The notes: generated by a model not told the origin, from the sequence alone. A stretch of DNA of 64,000 nt from CAZOKZ01 sp964580585 (GCA_964580585.1 CAZOKZ010000018.1:1-64000), one strand, 5' to 3'; shown: positions 51,623 through 60,960, counted from the first letter of the stretch. Numbers and translations are program-made.

Positions 51623-52480
51623 ATGCCCGAATCCGTGGAAACACGCCTGTTGACGCTGGGTCATTCCCCCGATCCCGACGATGCCTTTATGTTTTATGGC
51701 CTGGCGGTCAATAAAGTGGAATCCGAAGAGTTCCGCTTTGAGCATATTCTCCAGGATATCCAGACGTTGAACGAGCGAGCGACCCGCGAGGAGCTCGACA
51801 TCTCGGCCATTAGCATCCACGCCTACACCTCGGTGCTCGATAAATACGCACTGCTGCCGTGTGGCGCGTCGATGGGCGACAATTACGGTCCGATGATCGT
51901 TGCAAATGAATATTTCGACCCCGTCGATCTGAAAAAGAAGACAATCGCCGTGCCCGGATTGATGACATCGGCGTTTCTGGCGTTGAAGCTTTACCTCAAG
52001 ACCGCTGATTTCAAATACGTTGTGGTGCCGTTTGACGAAATCATGGACGCCGTCAAGGAAGGCAAAGCCGACTGCGGTTTGCTGATTCACGAAGGCCAGT
52101 TGACTTACGAAGCCGAAGGTTTTCACAACATTGTCAACCTTGGCGAATGGTGGTTTGCCCACACAGGAGGATTGCCTTTGCCGCTGGGGGCCAATGTGGT
52201 GCGCAAGTCGTTCGGCAAAGAAACCATGAGTCGCTTGAACCGTATTTTGAAGGCCTCGATCCAGTTCGGACTCGACCATCGCCAGGAAGCCGTCGCGCAT
52301 TCGCTTCAGTGGGGGCGTGGAATGTCGCACGAAATGGCCGACGAATTCGTGGGCATGTACGTGAACGACCTGACACTGGATTTTGGCGAGCGTGGCCGCG
52401 CCGGTGTTGAACGTTTTCTCGCCGAAGCCCACCAATTGGGATTCATCCCAGAGCCCGTGGCGCTGGAATTTGTTGAATAA
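51623..52480 (+). CDS. mqnD: 1,4-dihydroxy-6-naphthoate synthase (futalosine pathway)
   Basis: Enzyme of the futalosine route to menaquinone that converts cyclic dehypoxanthinyl futalosine to 1,4-dihydroxy-6-naphthoate, 285 residues. It has the periplasmic-binding-protein-like fold of MqnA/MqnD. Signatures are LGHSPDPDDAFMFYGLA, DISAISIHAYTSVLDKYALL, CGASMGDNYGPMIVA, GLMTSAFLALKLYL and CGLLIHEGQLTYEAEGF. AGGA precedes the ATG at 51623. No other mqn genes are in the window. Its presence implies menaquinone-based respiration in this organism. Confidence 0.9.
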   Translation: MPESVETRLLTLGHSPDPDDAFMFYGLAVNKVESEEFRFEHILQDIQTLNERATREELDISAISIHAYTSVLDKYALLPCGASMGDNYGPMIVANEYFDPVDLKKKTIAVPGLMTSAFLALKLYLKTADFKYVVVPFDEIMDAVKEGKADCGLLIHEGQLTYEAEGFHNIVNLGEWWFAHTGGLPLPLGANVVRKSFGKETMSRLNRILKASIQFGLDHRQEAVAHSLQWGRGMSHEMADEFVGMYVNDLTLDFGERGRAGVERFLAEAHQLGFIPEPVALEFVE

Positions 52481-52487
52481 TTATTGA

Positions 52488-52668
52488 AAGGATGAAGGAT
52501 GAAGACAAAAGGATGAATTTGAACCACCTGACCAATTCAATTCAAATCCTTTTCTCGTGGATGTCTGGCAGTCTGAACAATCATCAGTCGATTGAAACGT
52601 TGTTCACGACCACCGAAAACCGCTCTTTCTTCATCCTTCATCCCTTATCTTTCATCCTTCCATAAGAG
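52488..52668. repeat. Intergenic inverted repeats of the GGATGAA family
   Basis: AAAGGATGAAGGATGAAGAC near 52488-52505 is matched in inverse orientation by CTTCATCCTTCATCCC and TTTCATCCTTCC at 52628-52662. The arms flank ~120 bases with no gene, so the whole gap between mqnD and the fusion gene may be one repeat element. A similar purine-rich stretch occurs near 46.1 kb. Confidence 0.6.
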
Positions 52669-52676
52669 GTTTCTCT

Positions 52677-53666
52677 TTGGACTTTCTGATTCGTGAAGCC
52701 CGTCCCGACGATGTCGGGATGATTGTGAAGATGATTTTTGAATTGGCGGTTTACGAACGCCAGGAAGACCTGTGCCGGGCGACGCCCGAGGCGCTCAAGG
52801 TTCACCTGTTTGGTCCGCGCCCGCGTGTCGAAGGCCTCGTCGCCGAAGTCGATGGCAAGTTGGCTGGGTACGCGCTGTTCTTCCATAACTATTCAACGTG
52901 GGAATGCGCGCCGGGGATTTATCTCGAAGACCTCTACGTGCGGCCAACGTATCGGCGGCTCGGGATTGGCCGTGCGTTTTTGGAGCAGGTCGCTGCGCTG
53001 GCGGTCGAACGCGGTTGCAAGCGTTTTGAATGGGCGGTGCTCGATTGGAACCAGCCCGCGATCGAATTTTACCAATCGCTGGGGGCGGAAATTCAGCGCG
53101 AATGGTTGCCGTGTCGGCTCGAAGGCGACGCGCTCGGCAAACTCGCCGCGCAATTTCAGCCACCTGCCATTGAAGAAGCCGAAGACGACGCGCCGTTTTT
53201 CGACCAAGGCAAAGAACCACCGCTTGTCGTCGTTCATACCGACGGTGGATGCGATCCAAACCCGGGCACAGGCGGTTGGGCGGCGATTCTGAGGTCGGGA
53301 TCGCGTGTGCGCGAGATCAGTGGGGGGGAGCTGGATTCGACGAACAATCGCATGGAAATGACAGCGGCTATTCGCGCGTTGGAAACCCTCAAATCGCCTT
53401 GCCGTGTCGAGTTGCATACGGATTCGCAGTACCTGAAAAACGGTATCACGAGTTGGATTAAGAACTGGAAGCGCAACAATTGGATGCGCGGCAAAGGTCG
53501 CGACGCCGCGCCGGTGAAAAACGTCGATTTATGGAAACGGCTCGATGAATTGTGCGGCAAGCACCAGGTCGAGTGGGCCTGGTTGCGTGGCCATGCAGGC
53601 CATGAGGACAACGAACGTTGCGACGAACTCTGCACGGCGGAAATCCGGAAGTTGCAAGGAAAGTAG
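52677..53666 (+). CDS. GNAT acetyltransferase-RNase HI fusion protein
   Basis: Fusion of 329 residues. Residues 1-~155 are a GNAT acetyltransferase close to the diamine/spermidine N-acetyltransferase group (IREARPDDVGMIVKMIFEL, YLEDLYVRPTYRRLGIGRAF, WNQPAIEFYQSLGAE). Residues ~180-325 are a complete RNase HI with the catalytic set in HTDGGCDPNPGTGGWAA, NNRMEMTAAIRAL, LHTDSQYLKNGI, RGHAGHEDNERCDEL. The linker is acidic (EEAEDDAPFFDQGKE). The TTG start at 52677 follows AGAGG by 7 bases. Both parts look active. RnhA should remove RNA from hybrids; the GNAT substrate is unknown. I know of no common rule joining them. Confidence 0.9.
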   Translation: MDFLIREARPDDVGMIVKMIFELAVYERQEDLCRATPEALKVHLFGPRPRVEGLVAEVDGKLAGYALFFHNYSTWECAPGIYLEDLYVRPTYRRLGIGRAFLEQVAALAVERGCKRFEWAVLDWNQPAIEFYQSLGAEIQREWLPCRLEGDALGKLAAQFQPPAIEEAEDDAPFFDQGKEPPLVVVHTDGGCDPNPGTGGWAAILRSGSRVREISGGELDSTNNRMEMTAAIRALETLKSPCRVELHTDSQYLKNGITSWIKNWKRNNWMRGKGRDAAPVKNVDLWKRLDELCGKHQVEWAWLRGHAGHEDNERCDELCTAEIRKLQGK

Positions 53667-53735
53667 AAGGCGAAAAGTAAACCTCCGTGTTTCGGTGGTT
53701 GGCATTTATGTTTAGTTGCAAGAGGACCATGATTA

Positions 53736-54317
53736 ATGCCTTGGTTGATTGTCGGTTTAGGAAACCCCGGTTCGCGATACGAACGCACACCGCATAATCT
53801 CGGCTTCGAGGTCGTGGATGCGCTTGTGCAGCGGCACCGGCTCGATTGGCAGGACACGCGTAAATTCCAGGCGCAAGTCGCTGCTGGTTCCTTCGACGGT
53901 GAAAAGTTATATTTCATGAAGCCGCAAACGTTCATGAACGTGAGCGGCAATGCGGTGCAGCCGTTTGCCGCGTATTATCAGATTGAAACGCCAAATATTC
54001 TGGCCGTTTGCGACGAAGTCAACCTGCCCTACGGACGCATTCGCCTGCGGGCTGATGGCAGCCACGGCGGGCACAACGGCTTGCGCGACCTGGTGTCGCG
54101 GCTCGGAGGCCAGAATTTTGCGCGCCTGCGTGTCGGTTGCCAGCCCAACCATCCGGTCAGCGATCTGGCGGCGTACGTGCTGGGCCCCATGCGCGGCGAC
54201 GCGTGGGATATTTCGCGCCTTTCCATCGAAGCCGCCGTCGATTGCGTGGAAATGTGGCTTTCCGAAGGCCCGCAAAAGGCGATGGCAAAGTACAATGGCT
54301 GGAGCCCGCCGGAGTAA
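53736..54317 (+). CDS. pth: Peptidyl-tRNA hydrolase
   Basis: Essential esterase that recycles peptidyl-tRNAs dropped from ribosomes, 193 residues. The N-terminus PWLIVGLGNPGSRYERTPHN contains the catalytic His and neighbouring Asn. KPQTFMNVSGNAV, CDEVNLPYGRIRLRADGSHG and GHNGLRDLVSRLG are diagnostic. AGAGG precedes the ATG at 53736 by about 10 bases. It follows the GNAT-RNase HI gene by 69 bases on the same strand. No rplY/ctc neighbour is present. Confidence 0.95.
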   Translation: MPWLIVGLGNPGSRYERTPHNLGFEVVDALVQRHRLDWQDTRKFQAQVAAGSFDGEKLYFMKPQTFMNVSGNAVQPFAAYYQIETPNILAVCDEVNLPYGRIRLRADGSHGGHNGLRDLVSRLGGQNFARLRVGCQPNHPVSDLAAYVLGPMRGDAWDISRLSIEAAVDCVEMWLSEGPQKAMAKYNGWSPPE

Positions 54318-54845
54318 GGCCTTTGCCCCCGGGTTTCAGATCGTCATTTACCACGAAGGCACGAAGACACAAAGAATTCACAAAGAGTCAACGCCAGCGC
54401 AGTAGGTCGCTATGATGGATTCGAGATGTTGATTCGCATCTTACTCGACCTGATGACGATACAGAGTGATGATTTTCTGAAATTTGGAGCGGGATATAGC
54501 AATGCTCGAAAGTTATTCCCGCATCGACCCGATTTCAGAAAGGTTTTTGGGAAGCCGGAGGCTTCCCAGCATGTAGCCCCGGCTACAAGCTGCCATCCCT
54601 GCTGGGATGGCTCGAATATTAACAGATCGGGGCAAAGACTTTCGAGCAGCGCTATATACGGTATTTTCTTCGTGAAACTTTATGGCTTTGTGTCTTCGTG
54701 GTGAAGCCTTTAAACCAATTGCTCTGTTCCTGGTTTCACGCATGAAAGACTTGATCCGGGCGTGGGGCGCGTGATTGTTCAAAACACTCAAAATTTCCTA
54801 CATGATTGCGAATAGATCGATTTTCAAGAAAGGTTACCAGCCCCC
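54318..54845. repeat. Gene-free 528-base region with several palindromic repeats
   Basis: ACCACGAAGGCACGAAGACA near 54350 is inversely repeated near 54683-54703 (TTTGTGTCTTCGTGGTGA). Between them lie three hairpins: GGAAGCC-GGA-GGCTTCC, GTAGCC-CC-GGCTAC and CCATCCC-TGC-TGGGATGG (54550-54611). They resemble REP/BIME-like mosaics. No supported gene is present. The promoter of acs should lie in the last ~100 bases. Confidence 0.6.
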
Positions 54846-56807
54846 ATGACCTCTAATGTGGTTTTTGACGATCTCCTGCACGAAGAACGCGAATTTGCCC
54901 CTTCTCCCGATTTTGCGGCTCAGGCCATCGTAAAAGACGAATCGCTGTGGAAGCAGGCAAAAGCCGACACTGAAAAATTCTGGGCCGACCAGGCCGCCGA
55001 ACTCGAATGGTTCGAACCGTGGAAAACGGTCATGAACTGGACGCCGCCCACCGTAAAATGGTTTGAAGGCGGTAAGCTTAACCTTTCCTACAACTGCCTC
55101 GACCGCCACTTGAAGACCTCGCGCCGTAACAAGGCCGCGCTGATCTGGGAAGGCGAAAATTACGAAACCCGCACACTGACTTATCAGCAGCTACACGACG
55201 AGGTTTGCAAGTTTTCCAACGCAATGAAGGGCCTCGGCGTGAAAAAAGGCGACCGCGTGGCGATCTATATGCCGATGATCGTCGAAGCCGCCGTGGCGAT
55301 GCTGGCGTGCGCGCGCATCGGCGCGATCCACAGCGTGGTGTTTGGCGGATTCTCGCCCGAATCGCTCTCCGACCGCATCAACGACGCCGAAGCCGTGCTG
55401 CTTATCACGGCGGACGGTGGCTGGCGACGCGGCAACATTGTGCAACTCAAAAATGATGCGGACAAAGCGCTCGCCAAATGCCCGTCGATCAAGAACGTGG
55501 TGGTGGTCAAGCGTCCTCACGGCGAACCGTTCCATTGCCATATCCAGGAAGGTCGCGACCACTGGTACCACCGCCTGATGGCTGATGCCAGCCCGGTCTG
55601 TCCGCCCGAAGTGATGGACGCCGAGGACCCGCTGTATATCCTGTACACGTCGGGAACGACCGGCAAACCCAAGGGCATCGTGCACACGACGGGTGGGTAC
55701 TCGGTCAGCACGCATTTCACGACCAAGACCGTTTTCGATCTGAAGGAAGAAGACATTTACTGGTGCACGGCGGATGTGGGCTGGGTCACGGGGCATAGCT
55801 ACATCGTTTACGGGCCGCTGCAATGCGGCGCGACGGCGATGATGTTCGAGGGCGCGCCGAACTATCCGGAAAACGACCGTTTCTGGGAACTGGTCGCACG
55901 TCACAAAGTGAACGTGTTCTACACCGCGCCGACGGCGATTCGCGCGTTCATGAAATGGGGCGACGATCTGCCTGCGAAACACGATTTGTCCAGCCTGCGC
56001 TTGCTTGGCTCGGTCGGTGAGCCAATCAACCCCGAGGCCTGGATGTGGTATCACAAAAACATCGGCGGCGGTCGATGCCCGATTGTCGATACATGGTGGC
56101 AGACGGAAACCGGCGCGATTATGATCACAACGCTGCCCGGTGTGAACTCGGCAAAACCCGGTTTTGCGGGTCGCGCGATGCCGGGCATTGAGGCTACAAT
56201 CCTCGACGAAGAAGGCAACGAAGTCACCGAAGGCAGCGGCCTTCTGGCGATTACGAAACCGTGGCCGTCGATGCTGCGGACGATCTGGGGCGATCATGAT
56301 CGATTTGTGAATACGTACATGTCGAAGTGGAATTCGTCGATTTACTTTCCCGGCGACGGTGCCAAGCGCGACGCCAAAGGTAATTTCATGATCCTGGGCC
56401 GCGTGGACGACGTGTTGAACGTGTCGGGCCATCGTCTGGGCACGATGGAAGTCGAATCGGCGCTGGTGGATCATCCATCGGTGGCTGAATCTGCTGTCGT
56501 TGGCAAGTCACACGAATTGAAGGGCCAATGCGTGGTGGCGTTCGTGACGTTGAAAGGTGGCGTCGAACGCACCAGCGAAACGGAAGCTATCCTCAAGCAG
56601 CACGTGGTGGAAAAAATCGGCGCGATTGCCCGCCCCGAAAAAATCATCATCACGTCGGACCTGCCCAAAACACGTTCGGGTAAAATCATGCGGCGCTTGT
56701 TGCGCGACATCGCCGAAGGCCGTGCCGCGGGTGACATTACGACGTTGGCCGACCCGTCGGTATTCGAGGCGTTGCGCGAAAATTACGAAGAAAAATACGG
56801 CGACTAA
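54846..56807 (+). CDS. acs: Acetyl-CoA synthetase (AMP-forming)
   Basis: Activates acetate to acetyl-CoA through acetyl-AMP, 653 residues, full length for the family. Signatures: SYNCLDRHLKTSRRNKAAL, the P-loop YILYTSGTTGKPKGIVHT, WWQTETGAIMIT, the hinge region VDDVLNVSGHRLGTMEVES and the C-terminal KTRSGKIMRRLLRDIAEG, whose Lys is the usual acetylation target. AAAGG lies 13 bases upstream of the ATG. It appears monocistronic, flanked by repeat-rich gaps. A close relative such as propionyl-CoA synthetase is possible but less likely given overall similarity. Confidence 0.95.
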   Translation: MTSNVVFDDLLHEEREFAPSPDFAAQAIVKDESLWKQAKADTEKFWADQAAELEWFEPWKTVMNWTPPTVKWFEGGKLNLSYNCLDRHLKTSRRNKAALIWEGENYETRTLTYQQLHDEVCKFSNAMKGLGVKKGDRVAIYMPMIVEAAVAMLACARIGAIHSVVFGGFSPESLSDRINDAEAVLLITADGGWRRGNIVQLKNDADKALAKCPSIKNVVVVKRPHGEPFHCHIQEGRDHWYHRLMADASPVCPPEVMDAEDPLYILYTSGTTGKPKGIVHTTGGYSVSTHFTTKTVFDLKEEDIYWCTADVGWVTGHSYIVYGPLQCGATAMMFEGAPNYPENDRFWELVARHKVNVFYTAPTAIRAFMKWGDDLPAKHDLSSLRLLGSVGEPINPEAWMWYHKNIGGGRCPIVDTWWQTETGAIMITTLPGVNSAKPGFAGRAMPGIEATILDEEGNEVTEGSGLLAITKPWPSMLRTIWGDHDRFVNTYMSKWNSSIYFPGDGAKRDAKGNFMILGRVDDVLNVSGHRLGTMEVESALVDHPSVAESAVVGKSHELKGQCVVAFVTLKGGVERTSETEAILKQHVVEKIGAIARPEKIIITSDLPKTRSGKIMRRLLRDIAEGRAAGDITTLADPSVFEALRENYEEKYGD

Positions 56808-56905
56808 ATCATATACCGCAAAGGCGCCGAGCCGCGAAGAAACGCGAAGATGGAAACAAGAACCACTTTGCGAAACGTTGCGTGCTTAGCGCCTTTGCGG
56901 TGAGA
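56808..56905. repeat. Intergenic inverted repeat pair (CGCAAAGGCGC family)
   Basis: ACCGCAAAGGCGCCGAG near 56816 pairs with AGCGCCTTTGCGGT at 56888-56901, flanking a short spacer between acs and the MoaB-like gene. The same words recur at 37.98, 57.47 and 60.74 kb. Confidence 0.65.
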
Positions 56906-56924
56906 TATTTGGAGGGAAAACCCC

Positions 56925-57458
56925 ATGACATCCGAATCTACCCGGCAACACCGCGCCGAAGCCACCGAGATTGTATCCGTTCGCGCGGCGGTGCTGACGA
57001 TCAGCGACTCGCGCACGCCCGAAACCGACAAAAGCGGGCGGCTGATGAAGGATTTGCTCGAATCCCAAGGCCACCAGATAACGTATTACGCCGTACTGAA
57101 GGACGAACCGGAGGAAATTCGCAAGCGCGTGATTTTGCTGGCCGATTCAGGTGACGCCGACGTGATTTTAACGAATGGCGGCACTGGCATCACGCCGCGC
57201 GATGGCACGTTCGAGGCCGTCAGTGGCGTGCTCGATCGCACGTTGCCCGGTTTCGGCGAGTTATTCCGAATGTTATCCTGGGAAGAAGTGGGTCCGGCGG
57301 CAATGCTTTCGCGCGCCGTGGCGGGACTGCGCGGACGGACGCTGATTTTCTCCACGCCGGGCAGCTCGAACGCCGTCCATGTTGCCATGACACAGTTGAT
57401 CCTTCCCGAATTGCAGCACCTCGTGTATGAAATGAAAGGCGTGCGGGAAAACCGGTGA
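56925..57458 (+). CDS. MoaB/MogA-family molybdopterin-binding protein
   Basis: Protein of 177 residues in the molybdenum-cofactor family that adenylylates molybdopterin (MogA) or has an unclear paralogous role (MoaB). It has VRAAVLTISDSRTPETDKSG, the signature LTNGGTGITPRDGTFEAVSG, and LIFSTPGSSNAVHVAMTQLI, which together match the MoCF_biosynth domain. The acidic GTGITPRD motif argues for an active adenylyltransferase. GGAGG precedes the ATG at 56925. No other moa or moe genes are nearby, so MoaB and MogA cannot be told apart here. Confidence 0.9.
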   Translation: MTSESTRQHRAEATEIVSVRAAVLTISDSRTPETDKSGRLMKDLLESQGHQITYYAVLKDEPEEIRKRVILLADSGDADVILTNGGTGITPRDGTFEAVSGVLDRTLPGFGELFRMLSWEEVGPAAMLSRAVAGLRGRTLIFSTPGSSNAVHVAMTQLILPELQHLVYEMKGVRENR

Positions 57459-58123
57459 TTTGATTCACTGCCAAGACGCCAAGTCGCGAAGGCACGCAAA
57501 GGTTTTTTCGATCTCGCGCAGAGACGCGGAGCTGAGAATCCGTCCGGAAAGTTTGGGTACTTTATTTTTTCAAGTATTGCACGGCTTCTGAATGATTTCG
57601 CCGAAAGGACGTCGATAATGGACAAAAAGAACGAACTTTTGCGCGGATCACGAAGAAGGCTGAGCGACATGCCTCAAAGCCGGAAGTGCGAAAATTTAGT
57701 GAAGGATTGATTTTACAGAAGTTGAAATTACTCCCTATTTTGAGCAAGGAGCCTTAAGGTTCGGTTAAGATACGGGTATAGGACGTGTAACGGCCGGTGT
57801 GAGGCTGCTGAAGACAGGCTTTTGAACTTTTCCGACAAAAGCTGCTCCATGCAAATAAGACTTTCCGGACGGACTCTGAGTGAAATAGTGCGCTCTCCTT
57901 CTCTTAGGACCGATGGGACAAATGGGGAGGATGCGACTATCAAATTTCCACACCTCTTAAATGCAATGCTTCCTCAAAAATCTCTGCGTCTTTGCGCCTC
58001 TGCGCGAGAAAAAAATCTCTGTGTTTCCGTCGTTTTTCCACCTTCCCTCCAAACCGGGCACGACTCTCGATATGTGTTATGGCGAGCCATAATTGGCGAT
58101 CCACGAGTGGGAGGTTTTGACAC
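57459..58123. other. Gene-free 665-base region flanked by inverted repeats
   Basis: TCTCGCGCAGAG near 57512 recurs as its complement CTCTGCGCGAGA near 57999, so the ~490 bases between are bracketed. CCAAGTCGCGAAGGCACGC near 57480 belongs to the CGCGAAGGC repeat family. The interior is AT-richer than the surroundings. Short frames occur but none has a good ribosome site or recognisable motif. The clpB promoter should lie near the right end. Confidence 0.5.
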
Positions 58124-60739
58124 ATGGATATCAACAGACTGACGCAAAAATCCCAGGAAGCCCTGGCGGCGGCGCAATCCGAGGCAGTCGAGCGCGGCCA
58201 CCAGGAAGTTGACCTCGAACATTTACTTCACGCATTGCTCGGCCAGGAAGGCGGCCTTGTGCCGCGTTTGCTTCAACGTATGGACGTCAGCGCCGACTCG
58301 ATGCGCGACGCCGTCGAGGCTGTGCTCGACACGCGTCCGCGCGTTTCCGGCCCCGGCATGGACCCGAGCAAGGTGTTCGTCACGCAGCGCCTGTCGAAAT
58401 TGCTCGTTTCGGCGGAAAAGGAAGCCAAGCGCCTCAAGGACGAGTACGTTTCCGTCGAACACCTGTTCATGGCGATGCAGGAGGACGACAAGCTCGGAAA
58501 ATTGCTCCAGCAATTCGGTGCCACACGCGACCGTTTCCTTGCGGCGTTGACCGACGTGCGCGGCAACCAGCGCGTGCAAAGCGCCAACCCCGAGGCAACG
58601 TACGAAGCGCTCGATCGTTATGGGCGCGATCTGGTCAAAATGGCGCGCGACGGCAAATTGGATCCTGTGATCGGGCGCGGGGAAGAAATTCGCCGTGTCA
58701 TCCGCATTCTGAGCCGTAAGACAAAGAATAACCCCGTCTTGATCGGCGAACCAGGCGTGGGCAAAACGGCCATCGCCGAGGGCCTTGCCCAGCGTATCGT
58801 GCGCGGTGACGTGCCCGAAGGCCTGAAGGACAAAACCCTGTTCGCGCTCGACATGGGAGCGCTGATTGCGGGTGCGAAATTCCGGGGCGAATTCGAAGAG
58901 CGCCTTAAGGCCGTGTTGAACGAGGTGAAACAAAGCGAAGGACGCATTTTGCTCTTCATCGACGAGCTGCATACTATCGTTGGGGCGGGCAAAGCCGAAG
59001 GCGCCATGGATGCGGGCAACATGCTCAAGCCAATGCTTGCGCGTGGCGAGCTGCACTGCATCGGCGCGACGACTCTCGACGAATATCGACAGCACATCGA
59101 AAAAGACGCGGCGCTCGAACGCCGGTTCCAGCCGGTCTTGGTCGAGCAACCGACCGTCGAGGACACGATTTCGATATTGCGCGGGCTGCGTGAACGTTTC
59201 GAGGTCCATCATGGCGTTCAAATCCAAGACAACGCGCTCGTGGCGTCGGCAACGCTTTCGCATCGCTACATCACGGATCGTTTCCTGCCGGACAAGGCCA
59301 TCGACCTTGTCGATGAAGCGTGCGCGATGATTCGCACGGAAATCGATTCGATGCCCGCCGAACTCGATGCTGCCAGCCGTCGTGTCATGCAGCTTGAGAT
59401 TGAAGAGGCGGCGCTGAAAAAGGAAAAGGATAAGGCCAGTCAGGAACGTTTGAAGGCGCTGCAGAAAGAATTGCAGGACGTGCGCGGACAAAGCGACGCG
59501 TTACGCGCGCAATACGAGTCTGAAAAGAAGGCCATCCAGCATGTGCAAGGTTTGCGCGAGCAAATCGAGCAAGTGCGCCGCGAGGTGGAACTTGCCGAAC
59601 GCAATTACGACCTGAACAAGGCTGCAGAACTGAGACACGGCAAACTGCCGACGCTCGAAGCGCAACTGCGAGCGGAGGAAACGCGCATCGCGGAGAAGGC
59701 GGACGCGGCGCAACTTCTGCGCGAGGAAGTTACCGAAGAGGAAATTGCGCAAATCGTAGCTCGGTGGACGGGTATTCCGATCACGCGCTTGGTCGAGGGC
59801 GAGCGCGAAAAGCTGCTCAAGCTCGACGAAGTGTTGCACCAACGTGTCGTGGGCCAGGACGAAGCGGTCGGCCTTGTTACCGACGCGGTGATTCGCGCGC
59901 GCGCTGGAATTAAGGACCCGCGTCGTCCAATTGGCAGTTTCATTTTCCTCGGGCCGACCGGTGTGGGAAAAACGGAACTGGCGAAGACGTTGGCCGAGAC
60001 GCTTTTCGACACCGAGGATAACATGGTGCGCATCGATATGAGCGAATACATGGAGAAGCATACCGTGTCGCGGCTTATCGGCGCGCCTCCGGGATATGTG
60101 GGATACGAAGAAGGCGGGCAATTGACCGAAGCCGTGCGCCGCAAGCCGTATAGCGTGATTTTGTTCGACGAAATCGAGAAAGCGCATCACGACGTGTTCA
60201 ATGTGTTGCTGCAAATTCTCGACGATGGGCGCGTGACCGACAGCCAGGGACGCACGGTCAGTTTCAAGAACACCGTCATCATCATGACGAGCAATATTGG
60301 TTCAACCCATTTGCTCGATGGCATTGGCGGGGACGGAGACCTGCGCGACGAGGCAAAAAAAATGGTGATGTTGGAATTGCGGGCACATTTCCGTCCCGAG
60401 TTTTTGAACCGTGTCGATGAAGTCGTGATGTTCAAGCCGTTGAGCCGCGCGGAAATCGAACGCATTGTCGATTTACTTGTGGTGGAATTGCGCAAACGAT
60501 TGGCAGATCGTCGAATTACGCTCGACTTGACCGAACCCGCGCGCGCGTTTATTGCCGAGCAAGGTTACGATCCCGTGTATGGTGCGCGTCCGCTCAAACG
60601 ATTCCTGCAACGCAAGCTGGAAACGCAAATCGGTCGCGCGATCATCGGCGGCCAGGTGATGGACGGCGCGACTCTGCATGTGGAACTGGGGGATGGAGAC
60701 ATCGTTGTGCGCGCGGAAAATCCGACGAAGACAAATTAA
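58124..60739 (+). CDS. clpB: ATP-dependent disaggregase ClpB
   Basis: Hexameric AAA+ chaperone that rescues aggregated proteins together with DnaK, 871 residues. In order: the Clp N domain (FTQKSQEAL-type start as LTQKSQEALAAAQSEA), AAA1 with GEPGVGKTAIAEGLA and LLFIDELHTIVGAGKAEG, the coiled-coil middle domain (~410-525), which distinguishes ClpB from ClpA/C, and AAA2 with GPTGVGKTELAKTLAETLF and ILFDEIEKAHHDVFNVLLQ. The C-terminus has GARPLKRFLQRKLE. GIGGDGDLRDEAKK in AAA2 is encoded across a copy of the GGGACGGAG word. GGGAGG lies 9 bases before the ATG. A sigma-32-type promoter was not identified. Confidence 0.96.
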   Translation: MDINRLTQKSQEALAAAQSEAVERGHQEVDLEHLLHALLGQEGGLVPRLLQRMDVSADSMRDAVEAVLDTRPRVSGPGMDPSKVFVTQRLSKLLVSAEKEAKRLKDEYVSVEHLFMAMQEDDKLGKLLQQFGATRDRFLAALTDVRGNQRVQSANPEATYEALDRYGRDLVKMARDGKLDPVIGRGEEIRRVIRILSRKTKNNPVLIGEPGVGKTAIAEGLAQRIVRGDVPEGLKDKTLFALDMGALIAGAKFRGEFEERLKAVLNEVKQSEGRILLFIDELHTIVGAGKAEGAMDAGNMLKPMLARGELHCIGATTLDEYRQHIEKDAALERRFQPVLVEQPTVEDTISILRGLRERFEVHHGVQIQDNALVASATLSHRYITDRFLPDKAIDLVDEACAMIRTEIDSMPAELDAASRRVMQLEIEEAALKKEKDKASQERLKALQKELQDVRGQSDALRAQYESEKKAIQHVQGLREQIEQVRREVELAERNYDLNKAAELRHGKLPTLEAQLRAEETRIAEKADAAQLLREEVTEEEIAQIVARWTGIPITRLVEGEREKLLKLDEVLHQRVVGQDEAVGLVTDAVIRARAGIKDPRRPIGSFIFLGPTGVGKTELAKTLAETLFDTEDNMVRIDMSEYMEKHTVSRLIGAPPGYVGYEEGGQLTEAVRRKPYSVILFDEIEKAHHDVFNVLLQILDDGRVTDSQGRTVSFKNTVIIMTSNIGSTHLLDGIGGDGDLRDEAKKMVMLELRAHFRPEFLNRVDEVVMFKPLSRAEIERIVDLLVVELRKRLADRRITLDLTEPARAFIAEQGYDPVYGARPLKRFLQRKLETQIGRAIIGGQVMDGATLHVELGDGDIVVRAENPTKTN

Positions 60740-60930
60740 CCGCAAAGGCGCGAAGTCGCGAAGATTCGCAGAGGAAAGTGAATGACTCATTTGCCACAGA
60801 GGACACAGAGATGCAGAGAGGAAAAAGATTCGCACTTTTTATGTTTGGTATAATCCTGGTTAACTATTAACCAAAAACTGATAACTATAAACTCAATCTC
60901 TGTGCTCTCTGTGTTCTCTGTGGCAATAAT
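60740..60930. repeat. Intergenic repeats between clpB and the glycosyltransferase gene
   Basis: Two repeat families occur together: CGCAAAGGCGCGAAGTCGCG directly after the clpB stop, and an inverted pair GCCACAGAGGACACAGAGAT (60791) versus CTCTGTGTTCTCTGTGGC (60906-60923). The pair can form a long hairpin between convergent genes and may end both transcripts. Confidence 0.65.
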
Positions 60931-60960
60931 AAATACCAGCACCTTCGAACCTCCACGAAA

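Noticed and set aside
55191..56474. 427-codon antisense frame opposite acs
   Set aside because: Shadow of a gene with full acetyl-CoA synthetase motifs; no independent evidence.
58223..59491. 422-codon antisense frame opposite clpB
   Set aside because: Shadow of ClpB; its amino-acid composition (His/Arg/Phe-rich) is typical of reverse-frame translation.
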